Positions 54,562 to 62,504 of a stretch of 64,000 nucleotides of DNA are shown here, piece after piece. The translations under genes were made by a program, and so were the position numbers. Location: contig NZ_GG668582.1 of NCBI RefSeq assembly GCF_000160755.1, forward strand, positions 69,888 through 133,887, given 5' to 3'. A model generated the notes under the pieces. It had not been told where the DNA came from, did no database searches, and worked only from the letters and a program-made list of their open reading frames with translations. This DNA is from Proteus mirabilis ATCC 29906. GTDB lineage: Bacteria > Pseudomonadota > Gammaproteobacteria > Enterobacterales > Enterobacteriaceae. Numbering within the stretch: the stretch's first letter is position 1; the number at the start of each line of letters is the position of its first letter.

Positions 54562-55926
54562 ATGCATAGCACTGATACTATCGTCGCTCAGGCCACACCT
54601 CCTGGAAGAGGCGGTGTTGGTATCCTACGCGTTTCTGGCCCTAAAGCGGCTGTTGTGGCACAAACTATTTTAGGCAAAGTACCTAAGCCACGTTATGCCG
54701 ACTATCTTCCTTTTCGCAATGAAGATAACTCAGTGCTTGATCAGGGTATCGCCCTTTTCTTCCCTAATCCTAACTCTTTTACGGGTGAAGATGTTTTAGA
54801 ACTACAAGGCCATGGTGGCCCAATTATTCTCGACTTACTCTTAAAGCGTATTCTACAAATTCCCGGTATCCGTATTGCTAAGCCCGGTGAGTTCTCAGAG
54901 CGAGCCTTCTTAAACGATAAACTCGATTTAGCGCAAGCTGAAGCGATTGCCGATTTAATTGATGCCAGTTCAGAGCAAGCGGCACGCTCTGCGATTAACT
55001 CTTTACAAGGTGCTTTCTCCTCTCATATTAATGAGATGGTCGAGTCCTTAACCAATTTGCGTATCTATGTTGAAGCGGCTATTGATTTCCCTGATGAAGA
55101 GATAGACTTTCTTTCTGACGGGGTGATTGAGGGCAAACTCAATACGGTTATCAGTCAATTAGACGATGTTCGTGCGCAAGCGCGCCAAGGCAGCCTATTA
55201 CGTGAAGGAATGAAAGTCGTCATTGCCGGGCGCCCTAATGCCGGTAAATCAAGCTTATTAAATGCATTAGCGGGAAGAGAAGCGGCCATTGTCACCGATA
55301 TAGCGGGTACGACACGAGATGTATTACGCGAACATATCCATATTGATGGTATGCCATTACATATTATCGATACAGCAGGTTTACGTGAAGCCAGTGACGA
55401 AGTAGAACGTATTGGTATCGAGCGTGCATGGCAAGAGATTGAGCAAGCAGATAGAGTCCTCTTTATGGTTGATAGTACCACCACCGAGGCGACGACACCG
55501 GAAGAGATCTGGCCTGAGTTTATGGCTCGTTTACCTAGCACACTGCCGGTCACCGTTATTCGCAACAAATCAGATTTAACGGGTGAACCTGCCGAGATCA
55601 CCTCGCAAGGTGACTATCCGATGATCCGTTTATCTGCCCGTGATGGAATGGGCATTGAATTACTACGCTCACACCTTAAAGAAGCCATGGGCTTTAACAG
55701 CAATACTGAAGGGGGCTTCTTAGCGCGCCGTCGTCATTTACAAGCATTAAACACAGCCGCTGAACACCTACAACAAGGCTATCAGCAATTGGTTTATGCC
55801 AAGTCAGGTGAGCTATTAGCAGAAGAGTTAAGACTTGCTCAACAAGCATTAAGCGAAATTACTGGTGAATTTACATCGGATGATTTATTAGGGCGAATTT
55901 TCTCTAGTTTCTGTATTGGGAAGTAA
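54562..55926 (+). CDS. mnmE: tRNA modification GTPase MnmE
   Basis: MnmE with MnmG modifies the wobble uridine of some tRNAs (cmnm5U). The 454-residue protein has the N-terminal folate-binding domain ([24 protein letters not shown]), a helical domain, an inserted GTPase domain with [28 protein letters not shown] and NKSD, and the C-terminal CIGK with the catalytic cysteine. Its stop is only 12 bases before the first operator of the hipBA array. Confidence 0.97.
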   Translation: MHSTDTIVAQATPPGRGGVGILRVSGPKAAVVAQTILGKVPKPRYADYLPFRNEDNSVLDQGIALFFPNPNSFTGEDVLELQGHGGPIILDLLLKRILQIPGIRIAKPGEFSERAFLNDKLDLAQAEAIADLIDASSEQAARSAINSLQGAFSSHINEMVESLTNLRIYVEAAIDFPDEEIDFLSDGVIEGKLNTVISQLDDVRAQARQGSLLREGMKVVIAGRPNAGKSSLLNALAGREAAIVTDIAGTTRDVLREHIHIDGMPLHIIDTAGLREASDEVERIGIERAWQEIEQADRVLFMVDSTTTEATTPEEIWPEFMARLPSTLPVTVIRNKSDLTGEPAEITSQGDYPMIRLSARDGMGIELLRSHLKEAMGFNSNTEGGFLARRRHLQALNTAAEHLQQGYQQLVYAKSGELLAEELRLAQQALSEITGEFTSDDLLGRIFSSFCIGK

Positions 55927-55935
55927 CGACCAAAC

Positions 55936-55984
55936 TTTACCTGCTATAGCGTGTAAATATTACTTTACCGGTTATAGCAGGTAA
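55936..55984. repeat. 49-bp repeat, copy 1 (left of hipBA)
   Basis: This 49-bp stretch recurs without mismatch at 57650-57698, after hipA, in the same orientation. Its ends form an inverted repeat, TTACCTGCTATA and TATAGCAGGTAA, and it contains the first two operator units of the 28-bp array. Confidence 0.9.
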
Positions 55985-56067
55985 TTATAACTCTACACGC
56001 TATAACCATTAAATCTTGATCTACACGCTATAACCGGTATATTAGATATTAACGCCTATAACCGGTA
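55938..56067 (+). promoter_or_regulatory. Five operator palindromes at 28-bp period, with the hipBA promoter
   Basis: Five 18-base sites follow the pattern TACNNGCTATARCNNGTA and start at 55938, 55966, 55994, 56022 and 56050, exactly 28 bases apart, with 10-base AT-rich spacers. Examples are TACCTGCTATAGCGTGTA, TACCGGTTATAGCAGGTA and TACACGCTATAACCGGTA; sites 3 and 5 are less perfect. A likely promoter, TTGATC (56016-56021) and TATATT (56038-56043) with a 16-base spacer, has site 4 exactly in its spacer. Site 5 ends 4 bases before the hipB ATG. A HipB-type repressor should bind here. The phasing would place dimers on related DNA faces. Confidence 0.75.
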
Positions 56068-56071
56068 GAAG

Positions 56072-56332
56072 ATGATGATCATAATTAATGCCTATCAACT
56101 CAGTGTGCATCTAAAAGATGTCCGATTAACAAAAAAACTGTCTCAAAGTAAAGTCGCCCAAAAAGTAGGGATCCGACAAGATACCGTGTCCAATTTTGAA
56201 CTTAATCCTAATTCCACCAAACTAGAAACCTTTTTCAAACTGCTCTCCGCACTAAATTTAGAGATGGAAATTCATCCTAAAGATGCTAAAAATAATTTAG
56301 CACACAAAAGTGAATGGAAAGAGGAGTGGTAA
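56072..56332 (+). CDS. hipB: HipB antitoxin / transcriptional repressor
   Basis: An 86-residue Xre-type regulator with the helix-turn-helix around LTKKLSQSKVAQKVGIRQDTVSNFELNPNSTKLETFFKLLSAL. It is similar to E. coli HipB in length, in helix order and in having a C-terminal tail that ends in tryptophan (EWKEEW), the residue that docks into HipA in E. coli. Two tandem ATG codons (56072, 56075) may start it. The stop abuts the hipA ATG, which begins at the next base. It should repress through the 28-bp operator array. Confidence 0.92.
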   Translation: MMIIINAYQLSVHLKDVRLTKKLSQSKVAQKVGIRQDTVSNFELNPNSTKLETFFKLLSALNLEMEIHPKDAKNNLAHKSEWKEEW

Positions 56333-57646
56333 ATGGCGAGTCTTGATGTATATATGAATGAATACTATGTGGGCATCTTTACTAAAAAAAGCTCAGGTGC
56401 GCATTCATTCCAATATACTGAAGATTGGGTTAATCAACCAGGAAGTCGTCCCATCTCTCTTTCGATGCCATTACAGCTTCAAGAATATCAAGGAGACTGT
56501 GTCTATAATTTCTTTGATAATCTGTTACCTGATAATACTGAAATTAGAAATCGTATTGTGAGTCGCTATAATGCGAACTCAAATCAACCCTTTGACCTAT
56601 TAGCGGCTATCGGTGCAGATACTGTTGGTGCATTAAGGTTACTTCCTAGTGGCAGTACGCCTGCGGATATCAAAAAAATAGAATATCAAAAACTCAATGA
56701 TATTGAGCTTGAAAAAATTCTACTAGGATATAAATCCAATACTCCACTCGGTATGCTTAAAGAATATACTGATTTCAGAATTTCCATCGCTGGAGCACAA
56801 GAAAAAACAGCATTACTTTTAAAAGATAATCATTGGTGTGTGCCACATAATAACACACCAACTACCCATATTATTAAACTGCCAATTGGTGTTATTGAAA
56901 GTCATTCTTATACAATGGATTTATCCAATAGTGTAGAAAATGAGTATCTTTGTACCTTAATTGCCAAAGAATTTGATCTTCCCGTCCCCCACTGCTCTAT
57001 TATTAAAACAAAAAATGTTAAAGCGCTTGCTGTAGAACGTTTTGATAGAAAATATTCATCTGATAAATCGTGGATAATACGTTTACCTCAAGAAGATTTT
57101 TGCCAAATTTTAAATATACCTTCTGCGCTAAAATATGAAAATGAAGGAGGGCCTGGCATTATCGATATTATGAAATATTTACTTGGCTCATCAAATGCCG
57201 ATCAAGATCGTTTTCATTTTATGAAGGCACAAGTGCTATTTTGGCTTTTGGCTGCAACGGATGGACACGCAAAGAATTTTTCTGTTTTTATCAACCAAGA
57301 AGGACGTTTCCATCTCACTCCCCTTTATGACATTATGTCCATCTATCCCAATTTCGGAGGACGAGGACTTAATCCACGAGATGCAAAACTTGCTATGGGA
57401 TTAAAAGCAAGCCGAGGCAAAAAATACGCAATAGAACAAATTTTTCCTCGTCATTTCTACCAAACAGCTGAAGCTGTCGGTTTCGATCCTTCATTAATGA
57501 GCGATATTCTTCGTTATTTTTATCAAGAAATGGGCGATGTCATACAACGCGTAAAACAGCAATTACCCGAGGATTTCCCTTCTGAGATTAGCAATACAAT
57601 ATTAGATGGAATGAAAGCACGCGCTGTTAGATTAGCTAACATTTAG
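56333..57646 (+). CDS. hipA: HipA serine/threonine kinase toxin
   Basis: A 437-residue kinase close to E. coli HipA, which phosphorylates glutamyl-tRNA synthetase and induces persistence. The N-terminal lid (NFFDNLLPDN, QPFDLLAAIGADTVGA), the autophosphorylation loop FRISIAGAQEKTALL with Ser-151, KLPIGVIES, the catalytic loop ATDGHAKNFSVF with Asp-310 and the metal-binding LTPLYDIMS with Asp-333 are all in place. It therefore appears active. It begins at the first base after the hipB stop, so the two are translationally coupled. A 49-bp repeat follows 3 bases after the stop. Confidence 0.93.
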   Translation: MASLDVYMNEYYVGIFTKKSSGAHSFQYTEDWVNQPGSRPISLSMPLQLQEYQGDCVYNFFDNLLPDNTEIRNRIVSRYNANSNQPFDLLAAIGADTVGALRLLPSGSTPADIKKIEYQKLNDIELEKILLGYKSNTPLGMLKEYTDFRISIAGAQEKTALLLKDNHWCVPHNNTPTTHIIKLPIGVIESHSYTMDLSNSVENEYLCTLIAKEFDLPVPHCSIIKTKNVKALAVERFDRKYSSDKSWIIRLPQEDFCQILNIPSALKYENEGGPGIIDIMKYLLGSSNADQDRFHFMKAQVLFWLLAATDGHAKNFSVFINQEGRFHLTPLYDIMSIYPNFGGRGLNPRDAKLAMGLKASRGKKYAIEQIFPRHFYQTAEAVGFDPSLMSDILRYFYQEMGDVIQRVKQQLPEDFPSEISNTILDGMKARAVRLANI

Positions 57647-57649
57647 CCA

Positions 57650-57698
57650 TTTACCTGCTATAGCGTGTAAATATTACTTTACCGGTTATAGCAGGTAA
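57650..57698. repeat. 49-bp repeat, copy 2 (right of hipBA)
   Basis: Identical to 55936-55984. It contains two operator units at 57652 and 57680, again 28 bases apart, and could fold through its 12-base end repeats. A strongly decayed third unit may lie at about 57709-57728 (reading TATACGATATAAAG). Confidence 0.9.
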
Positions 57699-58048
57699 AA
57701 ATTACATATATACGATATAAAGTTAGGTAATGCTTTTTTCAAAAAGAGTGTCATAAATTAATTATTTTTATTTCTTATATTATTTATATACTCGATTTTA
57801 ATTAACCTATTAATAATATATATCAAACAACATACTTGGTTATTTTTTATTTAACTACAAATCTAATAAAGCAATCGTTTACTTTATCTTTTTATTTTTC
57901 AATAGATAAATAGATTTCAGATAGCAAAAAAATTGTTATTTAAATGATGATGTTTAATGATCTAAATATAGTAAATCAACTAATGACAATGCTAAACTTC
58001 ACCTTTAGTTAACAGGGTAAATATCCCTACTACTTTTAAGAGTCTATC
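57699..58048. other. AT-rich non-coding region
   Basis: This 350-bp stretch is dominated by A/T tracts with no ORF or RNA that I recognise. It separates the hipBA cassette from the DUF1097 gene and should contain that gene's promoter. Confidence 0.4.
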
Positions 58049-58513
58049 GTGAGAACGCTTTATTTTACTGCGCTGACAACAGGCATTCTTTCTGCCATTT
58101 GGGCATTTGTTGCTAGCCAATTTGACTTATTAAGTTGGGCTGGTTTTTTAGGTTGCACGGCTTATTTCGCCTACCCTAAAGAAGGTTTTAAAGGCTTAGT
58201 CGTGACGATTGCGACTATTATGAGTGGTGTTATTTGGGCATTAGCGATTATTTATGGTAGCCAACTGTTTAATGATAGTGCGGTTTTTGGCTACGCCGTC
58301 ACCGGTGTAATTGCCTTTGTAATGTGTGTACAAGCTAAAAGCACATTACTGGCTTATATTCCGGGTACTTTTATTGGCGCATGTACTATTTTTGCCGCAC
58401 AAGGTGATTTAACACAAACTATCCTTTCACTCATTCTCGGTATTTTATTTGGTTACTCGATGAAAATGAGCGGACTGTGGATCGCGAATAAATCACAGAA
58501 GAAAGCCATTTAA
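58049..58513 (+). CDS. DUF1097 family membrane protein
   Basis: A 154-residue, very hydrophobic protein with about five membrane segments (for example LTTGILSAIWAFVASQF, VVTIATIMSGVIWALAIIYG, GYAVTGVIAFVMCVQA) and the family pattern GFLGCTAYFAYPKEG. It resembles E. coli YcdZ (DUF1097), whose function is unknown. The start is GTG at 58049; no better start is visible upstream. A terminator hairpin lies at 58534-58575. Confidence 0.75.
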   Translation: MRTLYFTALTTGILSAIWAFVASQFDLLSWAGFLGCTAYFAYPKEGFKGLVVTIATIMSGVIWALAIIYGSQLFNDSAVFGYAVTGVIAFVMCVQAKSTLLAYIPGTFIGACTIFAAQGDLTQTILSLILGILFGYSMKMSGLWIANKSQKKAI

Positions 58514-58533
58514 TCAATTTACCTCACCATAAA

Positions 58534-58580
58534 AAAGCGGTAACTCTATAGGTTTTATTTCTAGAGCGCCGCTTTCTCTT
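58534..58580 (+). terminator. Terminator after the DUF1097 gene
   Basis: AAAGCGG (58534-58540) pairs with CCGCTTT (58569-58575) and inner CTCTA pairs with TAGAG, followed by CTCTTTTT. It separates the DUF1097 gene from the phosphoesterase unit. Confidence 0.75.
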
Positions 58581-58697
58581 TTTCACTACTTTCTCCAATG
58601 TTTCTCACAGTCCACTAATAAACTTTGCAATTGTAGTTTATGGCTATTTAGGTCAAAAAGGGGGCTAACCCATAAAAATGTAACAAGGAGTATCGCA

Positions 58698-59627
58698 ATG
58701 ACAACAACACAATCTACTGATTACAATATTATTGTCATGTCAGATCCACAACCTTGGCGTCTAGATCTGGATAATAATGACCCCAATAATGATCAATCCC
58801 GTTGGGAAACCACCGTAAAAAGCGTTAGAGACAGTATTCAAGCATTACACCGTGAAAAATCTTTTGCTTTTGGCATTATAAATGGTGACTTAACAGAATT
58901 TGGCCGTCGCTCCCAACGTGAGAGTTTTCGTGCACTGTTTGCCCCTTCACCTTTAGGATTTAATACCTATGTTGGACTTGGTAATCACGACTATCAAAAC
59001 AATGTGGGGGACTGTGCAGAGCCGAGTAATGCCGATTACAGTATGAATGCCTGTGCAAGGGGCATGGTTTTTGATATGCACTACCGTATTGAAGAATATC
59101 GTAATTATGCGACTTCAGGTAATTTTAGATACGATAGTAGCGAATATTCAGGTAGTAAGGCTTACTCTTGGGAATATGGTGATATTCATTTTGTGCAATT
59201 ACAAAACTATCCCACTTATCATGTGGTGCTCGATCACTGGTCAGCTTCAACTATTAATGTCACAGATTCTATTGATTGGTTAGAAAAAGATTTAATTCAG
59301 GCGCGAAATAGCAATAAAACCATCATATTAAACTTCCATGATGGAAACCAACACTTCCCAGAAAAATCATCTCAAGAAGAGCTGACCTTCTTTAAATATA
59401 TGCTAGAACATTACGGGGTAAAGGCGGTATTTGTTGGGCATACCCATTATGTTGGTCAAGATAACCGTTATGGTGGCAGTGAGATCTTCGGCGATGTCCC
59501 AGTTTATAATAGTGGTGCGCTATTTAAAGGAGATTATTTAGCCGTAGAAATCCGTGGTACTGAACTATCTATCACTGTTTATAACGGCTTATCAGGTACA
59601 CCTCAATTAATAGAAAAATGGAATTAA
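58698..59627 (+). CDS. Calcineurin-like metallophosphoesterase
   Basis: A 309-residue metallophosphoesterase with all metal-site motifs: SDPQPW (Asp-16), NGDLTEFG (Asp-64), GLGNHDYQ (Asn-96, His-97, Asp-98), NFHDGN (His-214) and GHTHYVG (247-253). It should hydrolyse phosphate ester bonds; the substrate is unknown. There is no signal peptide, so it is probably cytosolic unless exported otherwise. AAGGAG precedes the ATG. The next gene, the Cry-like protein, starts 31 bases later with its own AAGGAG, so the two probably form an operon. Confidence 0.85.
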   Translation: MTTTQSTDYNIIVMSDPQPWRLDLDNNDPNNDQSRWETTVKSVRDSIQALHREKSFAFGIINGDLTEFGRRSQRESFRALFAPSPLGFNTYVGLGNHDYQNNVGDCAEPSNADYSMNACARGMVFDMHYRIEEYRNYATSGNFRYDSSEYSGSKAYSWEYGDIHFVQLQNYPTYHVVLDHWSASTINVTDSIDWLEKDLIQARNSNKTIILNFHDGNQHFPEKSSQEELTFFKYMLEHYGVKAVFVGHTHYVGQDNRYGGSEIFGDVPVYNSGALFKGDYLAVEIRGTELSITVYNGLSGTPQLIEKWN

Positions 59628-59658
59628 ATAATACTACGTCAGAGAAGGAGTCTCTTTT

Positions 59659-61620
59659 ATGCATTTAAATCCGTTAAAAATATCAATAAGCCCTTCGTCA
59701 CTCCCCTGCACTCAACCTTTAACCTGCATTGAATATGAGGACTTAAAGGATGGGATGTTAGATATGATTAATCGCAACAGTAATATATTACCCACTGTTG
59801 TGGATGAATTTAATCAACAAGATCCGCTTAATGCGCCTATTATGGTGGGTGAAGTGGTCGTGGGTCATATCATTGGTCTAATACCCGTTGTTGGGGGGGT
59901 ACTTTCAAAAATTACTTCCGCACTTTTTGGCCTCATGAATAAAAATATGAAAGATAGCTCTTTAGCTGAGCAAATTATTGCCCATGTCTCTCGTATTATT
60001 GATGCTAAAATCACTGATAACAATATAAAAATCATTAAACTCACCACAGAAGGTATTAGCGACGTTTATCAATTATTTTCAGATTCTCTCGCTCGTTACC
60101 TTGACCCCAATGTGCATTATTCAGAAACACAACTACGAGATTTACGGGAACAAGTTCTTAACCGTTTTGATGATGTGATTTCGACAATTATTGCTCAACA
60201 ACCATTAGTATTAAATTTAGCACAATCAGCAGGATTGCCCTTTTATTGCCACTGTTGCGCACTTTTTGTCGCCGCCCATTGCGATATATTAACCAATAAA
60301 GAAAAACTTGCTCTGGAAGAGGATTATTTCAAAAATAATCTAAAAACATTAAGAAACAGCATTGATAAATTTAACGCCAATATTCATAAAGCGATTTATC
60401 AGCAGACCTCCCAAGTTTTTAAAGATGATTATAATAAATGTAATACTTTTTTAGTGGGTATCTATACTTCTGGTTTATCTTTCTATCAAACTTGGGTTAA
60501 ACGTAGTTTTGAAATTGAATTTACAACCCCCTTTGCTCGTTGGAATAGCTTAGAGCTTTATGGAAATGACTATAGCCATGATCCAAAAATCAGTTATTAC
60601 AAGACTTACGTTGAGATGGGAAAAGATATATTACATAGAACATCCATGCTACAAAGTATTGAATCCTACTCTCATATTGATGCAGTGATCCGTTTAAAAC
60701 AGAACTACTTAACACCTGAAAAAGAGGTAGATAGTTTTCAATATGAAGGCTGTAATGGCGTGGCAGGAGATAGCCATGATGTTATAAAAAACGACACATT
60801 TTTTACCCCAGACAGTCAGAAAGCCTATCTGTCACCAACGCAAATTTTACCCTCCGTTCGCTATATTTCTGACACACCTTGGGGAGGGTTAAAATATATG
60901 GTACTTGATGATGTTAACAATAATAGTTTTACTATCGGTCAAGGTAATCGAGATAATAAATCGTATCTTAATATTCCTGGCTACTGCTTTAATGGCGTAA
61001 ATCTTTATTTAAGTCGTCACAATGGAAAAAGCTGTCAAGCTGACTCTGGAGCTTGGTTAACCGAATCTGCACCTATATTTCGTTTTTATGATGGTTATGC
61101 ATCCTTACCCCTTGACACTAAAAATCATTTACCCACAGCAAAAAAGAGCTATGAACTCGATTTAAATCATGGATTTATGACTCAATTAAGCAAAGCTCAA
61201 TATGGCTATAGTGATATGTTAGTGGGGAAAAATTGTATTTTATTAAATCACGATGCCTATTTTTGCTTACCATCAGAAGAGCCGATTGGCAAAGTGGGTT
61301 TATCACAAAAAATCACCTTGTTATTACAGTGTGCAATTACGCAGGAACAATCGTTAGCCATAGTGGCAAGAACGGGCGATGCGACCCAAGGCACTATTAT
61401 TGGTTCTGCTGAATTTAAGCTCACCACAGATCAAGATAATATTATTTATAAAATAACCCCATTACTTAATCATCCTATTTCCGATAATAAAAGTTATTTT
61501 TATACTTATCAAATTGATTTATCTTGTATTTTTAGTCAAGAAGATCAAAAAAATCTCTATTTTCATCTCTATTTCTTTGAGCCTAATACCTTGTTGGCTG
61601 ATATGACTGTTTTATTCTAA
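59659..61620 (+). CDS. Candidate insecticidal delta-endotoxin-like (Cry N-domain-like) protein
   Basis: A 653-residue protein without a signal peptide. Residues about 25-285 look like the helical domain I of Cry toxins: a hydrophobic glycine-rich helix pair (about 61-93, GEVVVGHIIGLIPVVGG), an amphipathic stretch (105-150), a central hydrophobic helix (183-211, with GLPFYCHCCALFVAAHCDIL, resembling the Cry alpha-5 pattern) and a further long helix (225-280). From about 300 on the sequence becomes beta-rich (TPWGGLKYMVLDDVNNN, NIPGYCFNGVNLYLSR) and ends in a beta-sandwich-like region. Size is that of an activated three-domain Cry toxin. I infer pore formation against an animal host; no activity can be shown from the sequence. 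AAGGAG precedes the ATG, and a strong terminator follows. Confidence 0.55.
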   Translation: MHLNPLKISISPSSLPCTQPLTCIEYEDLKDGMLDMINRNSNILPTVVDEFNQQDPLNAPIMVGEVVVGHIIGLIPVVGGVLSKITSALFGLMNKNMKDSSLAEQIIAHVSRIIDAKITDNNIKIIKLTTEGISDVYQLFSDSLARYLDPNVHYSETQLRDLREQVLNRFDDVISTIIAQQPLVLNLAQSAGLPFYCHCCALFVAAHCDILTNKEKLALEEDYFKNNLKTLRNSIDKFNANIHKAIYQQTSQVFKDDYNKCNTFLVGIYTSGLSFYQTWVKRSFEIEFTTPFARWNSLELYGNDYSHDPKISYYKTYVEMGKDILHRTSMLQSIESYSHIDAVIRLKQNYLTPEKEVDSFQYEGCNGVAGDSHDVIKNDTFFTPDSQKAYLSPTQILPSVRYISDTPWGGLKYMVLDDVNNNSFTIGQGNRDNKSYLNIPGYCFNGVNLYLSRHNGKSCQADSGAWLTESAPIFRFYDGYASLPLDTKNHLPTAKKSYELDLNHGFMTQLSKAQYGYSDMLVGKNCILLNHDAYFCLPSEEPIGKVGLSQKITLLLQCAITQEQSLAIVARTGDATQGTIIGSAEFKLTTDQDNIIYKITPLLNHPISDNKSYFYTYQIDLSCIFSQEDQKNLYFHLYFFEPNTLLADMTVLF

Positions 61621-61634
61621 TGTTTTATTTCCAT

Positions 61635-61669
61635 AAAATACCTAAGTGTAATATTGACTTAGGTATTTT
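61635..61669. terminator. Bidirectional terminator between the Cry-like gene and tonB
   Basis: A perfect 13-bp stem (AAAATACCTAAGT with ACTTAGGTATTTT) and a 9-base loop, T-rich on both sides, between the convergent stops at 61620 and 61674. Confidence 0.92.
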
Positions 61670-61673
61670 TTAT

Positions 61674-62477
61674 TCAATTTAATTGAAATTTTAACGAGAT
61701 AGTTAAAGGATCAGATAAGTTATTAGGTTTCGGGCCAATTGGTTTTACCCGTTTTACCGCGGCAAGTGCTGCATTATCAAGAGATGCCACCCCTGAGGTC
61801 TGCTCAAGTACAACGGATGAAATATAGCCTTCATTGGTTAATGAAAAACGCACAACAACCAGCCCTTCATCTTGCATACGACGAGCTTGCGCAGGATAGC
61901 GCTTATGACGCTCAATTTCTCGGCGCAATAAACTGATATAATGATTTTCAGACTCTCCCTGTCCAATACCATGTTCACTTAATGCACGACTGCTCCCTGC
62001 CAATGAACTCGCGGTATGCTGTGTTAAGTTTTCTGCTGATGGTTGTGATGTACTTTGAACTATGTTGTGATTTGTTAAATCACGTGGTTTTATAGGTACT
62101 GTTTTGTCTACTACTGGCTGTTTTTTTACCTGTTTTATCGCTTTAGGTGTTATTGGGGTCGGTTGTTGTTGACGCTTTTTTGCGGGTTGTTTGGGCGCTT
62201 CAATCAATTCACCGTTCTCACTTCTTGGTAGTGCAATAGGTGGTTGTTGTGACTCGATCTTTATTCTCGGTTCAATCATGGTAGTAGATTGTTTAGGTGG
62301 CGAAAACATCACCTGATAGACCGATAATGTATTTTGCTGTTGCTGATCAATATGATGCGCACTTTCTGTCATAGACCATGAATTAAGTACCCAACTCAAT
62401 AAACTGATATAAACTAATGATATCGCAATGAGCCAATAATAAATATTAAGTGGCTGTCTGACAGAAAGTGCCAACAT
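61674..62477 (-). CDS. TonB/HasB-like energy transducer
   Basis: A 267-residue TonB-family protein: one N-terminal membrane helix (about residues 13-33, YYWLIAISLVYISLLSWVL), a long proline-, lysine- and glutamine-rich periplasmic spacer (about 60-140) and a C-terminal TonB domain with YPAQARRMQDEGLVVVRFSLTNEGYI and ASLDNAALAAVKRVKPIGP. It transmits the energy of ExbBD to outer-membrane receptors. It lies 27 bases downstream of a TonB-dependent receptor in the same direction, so it probably serves that receptor, like HasB with HasR. It is not the only possible tonB of the cell. Confidence 0.85.
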   Translation of the reverse strand: MLALSVRQPLNIYYWLIAISLVYISLLSWVLNSWSMTESAHHIDQQQQNTLSVYQVMFSPPKQSTTMIEPRIKIESQQPPIALPRSENGELIEAPKQPAKKRQQQPTPITPKAIKQVKKQPVVDKTVPIKPRDLTNHNIVQSTSQPSAENLTQHTASSLAGSSRALSEHGIGQGESENHYISLLRREIERHKRYPAQARRMQDEGLVVVRFSLTNEGYISSVVLEQTSGVASLDNAALAAVKRVKPIGPKPNNLSDPLTISLKFQLN

Positions 62478-62504
62478 AAATAAAACTCCTATTTTATCCT
62501 TGTA

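Noticed and set aside
55938-56067. CRISPR-like regular repeat array
   Set aside because: Units are 18-base palindromes with only 10-base AT-rich spacers, there are no cas genes, and the array sits on a hipBA promoter; operator sites explain it better.
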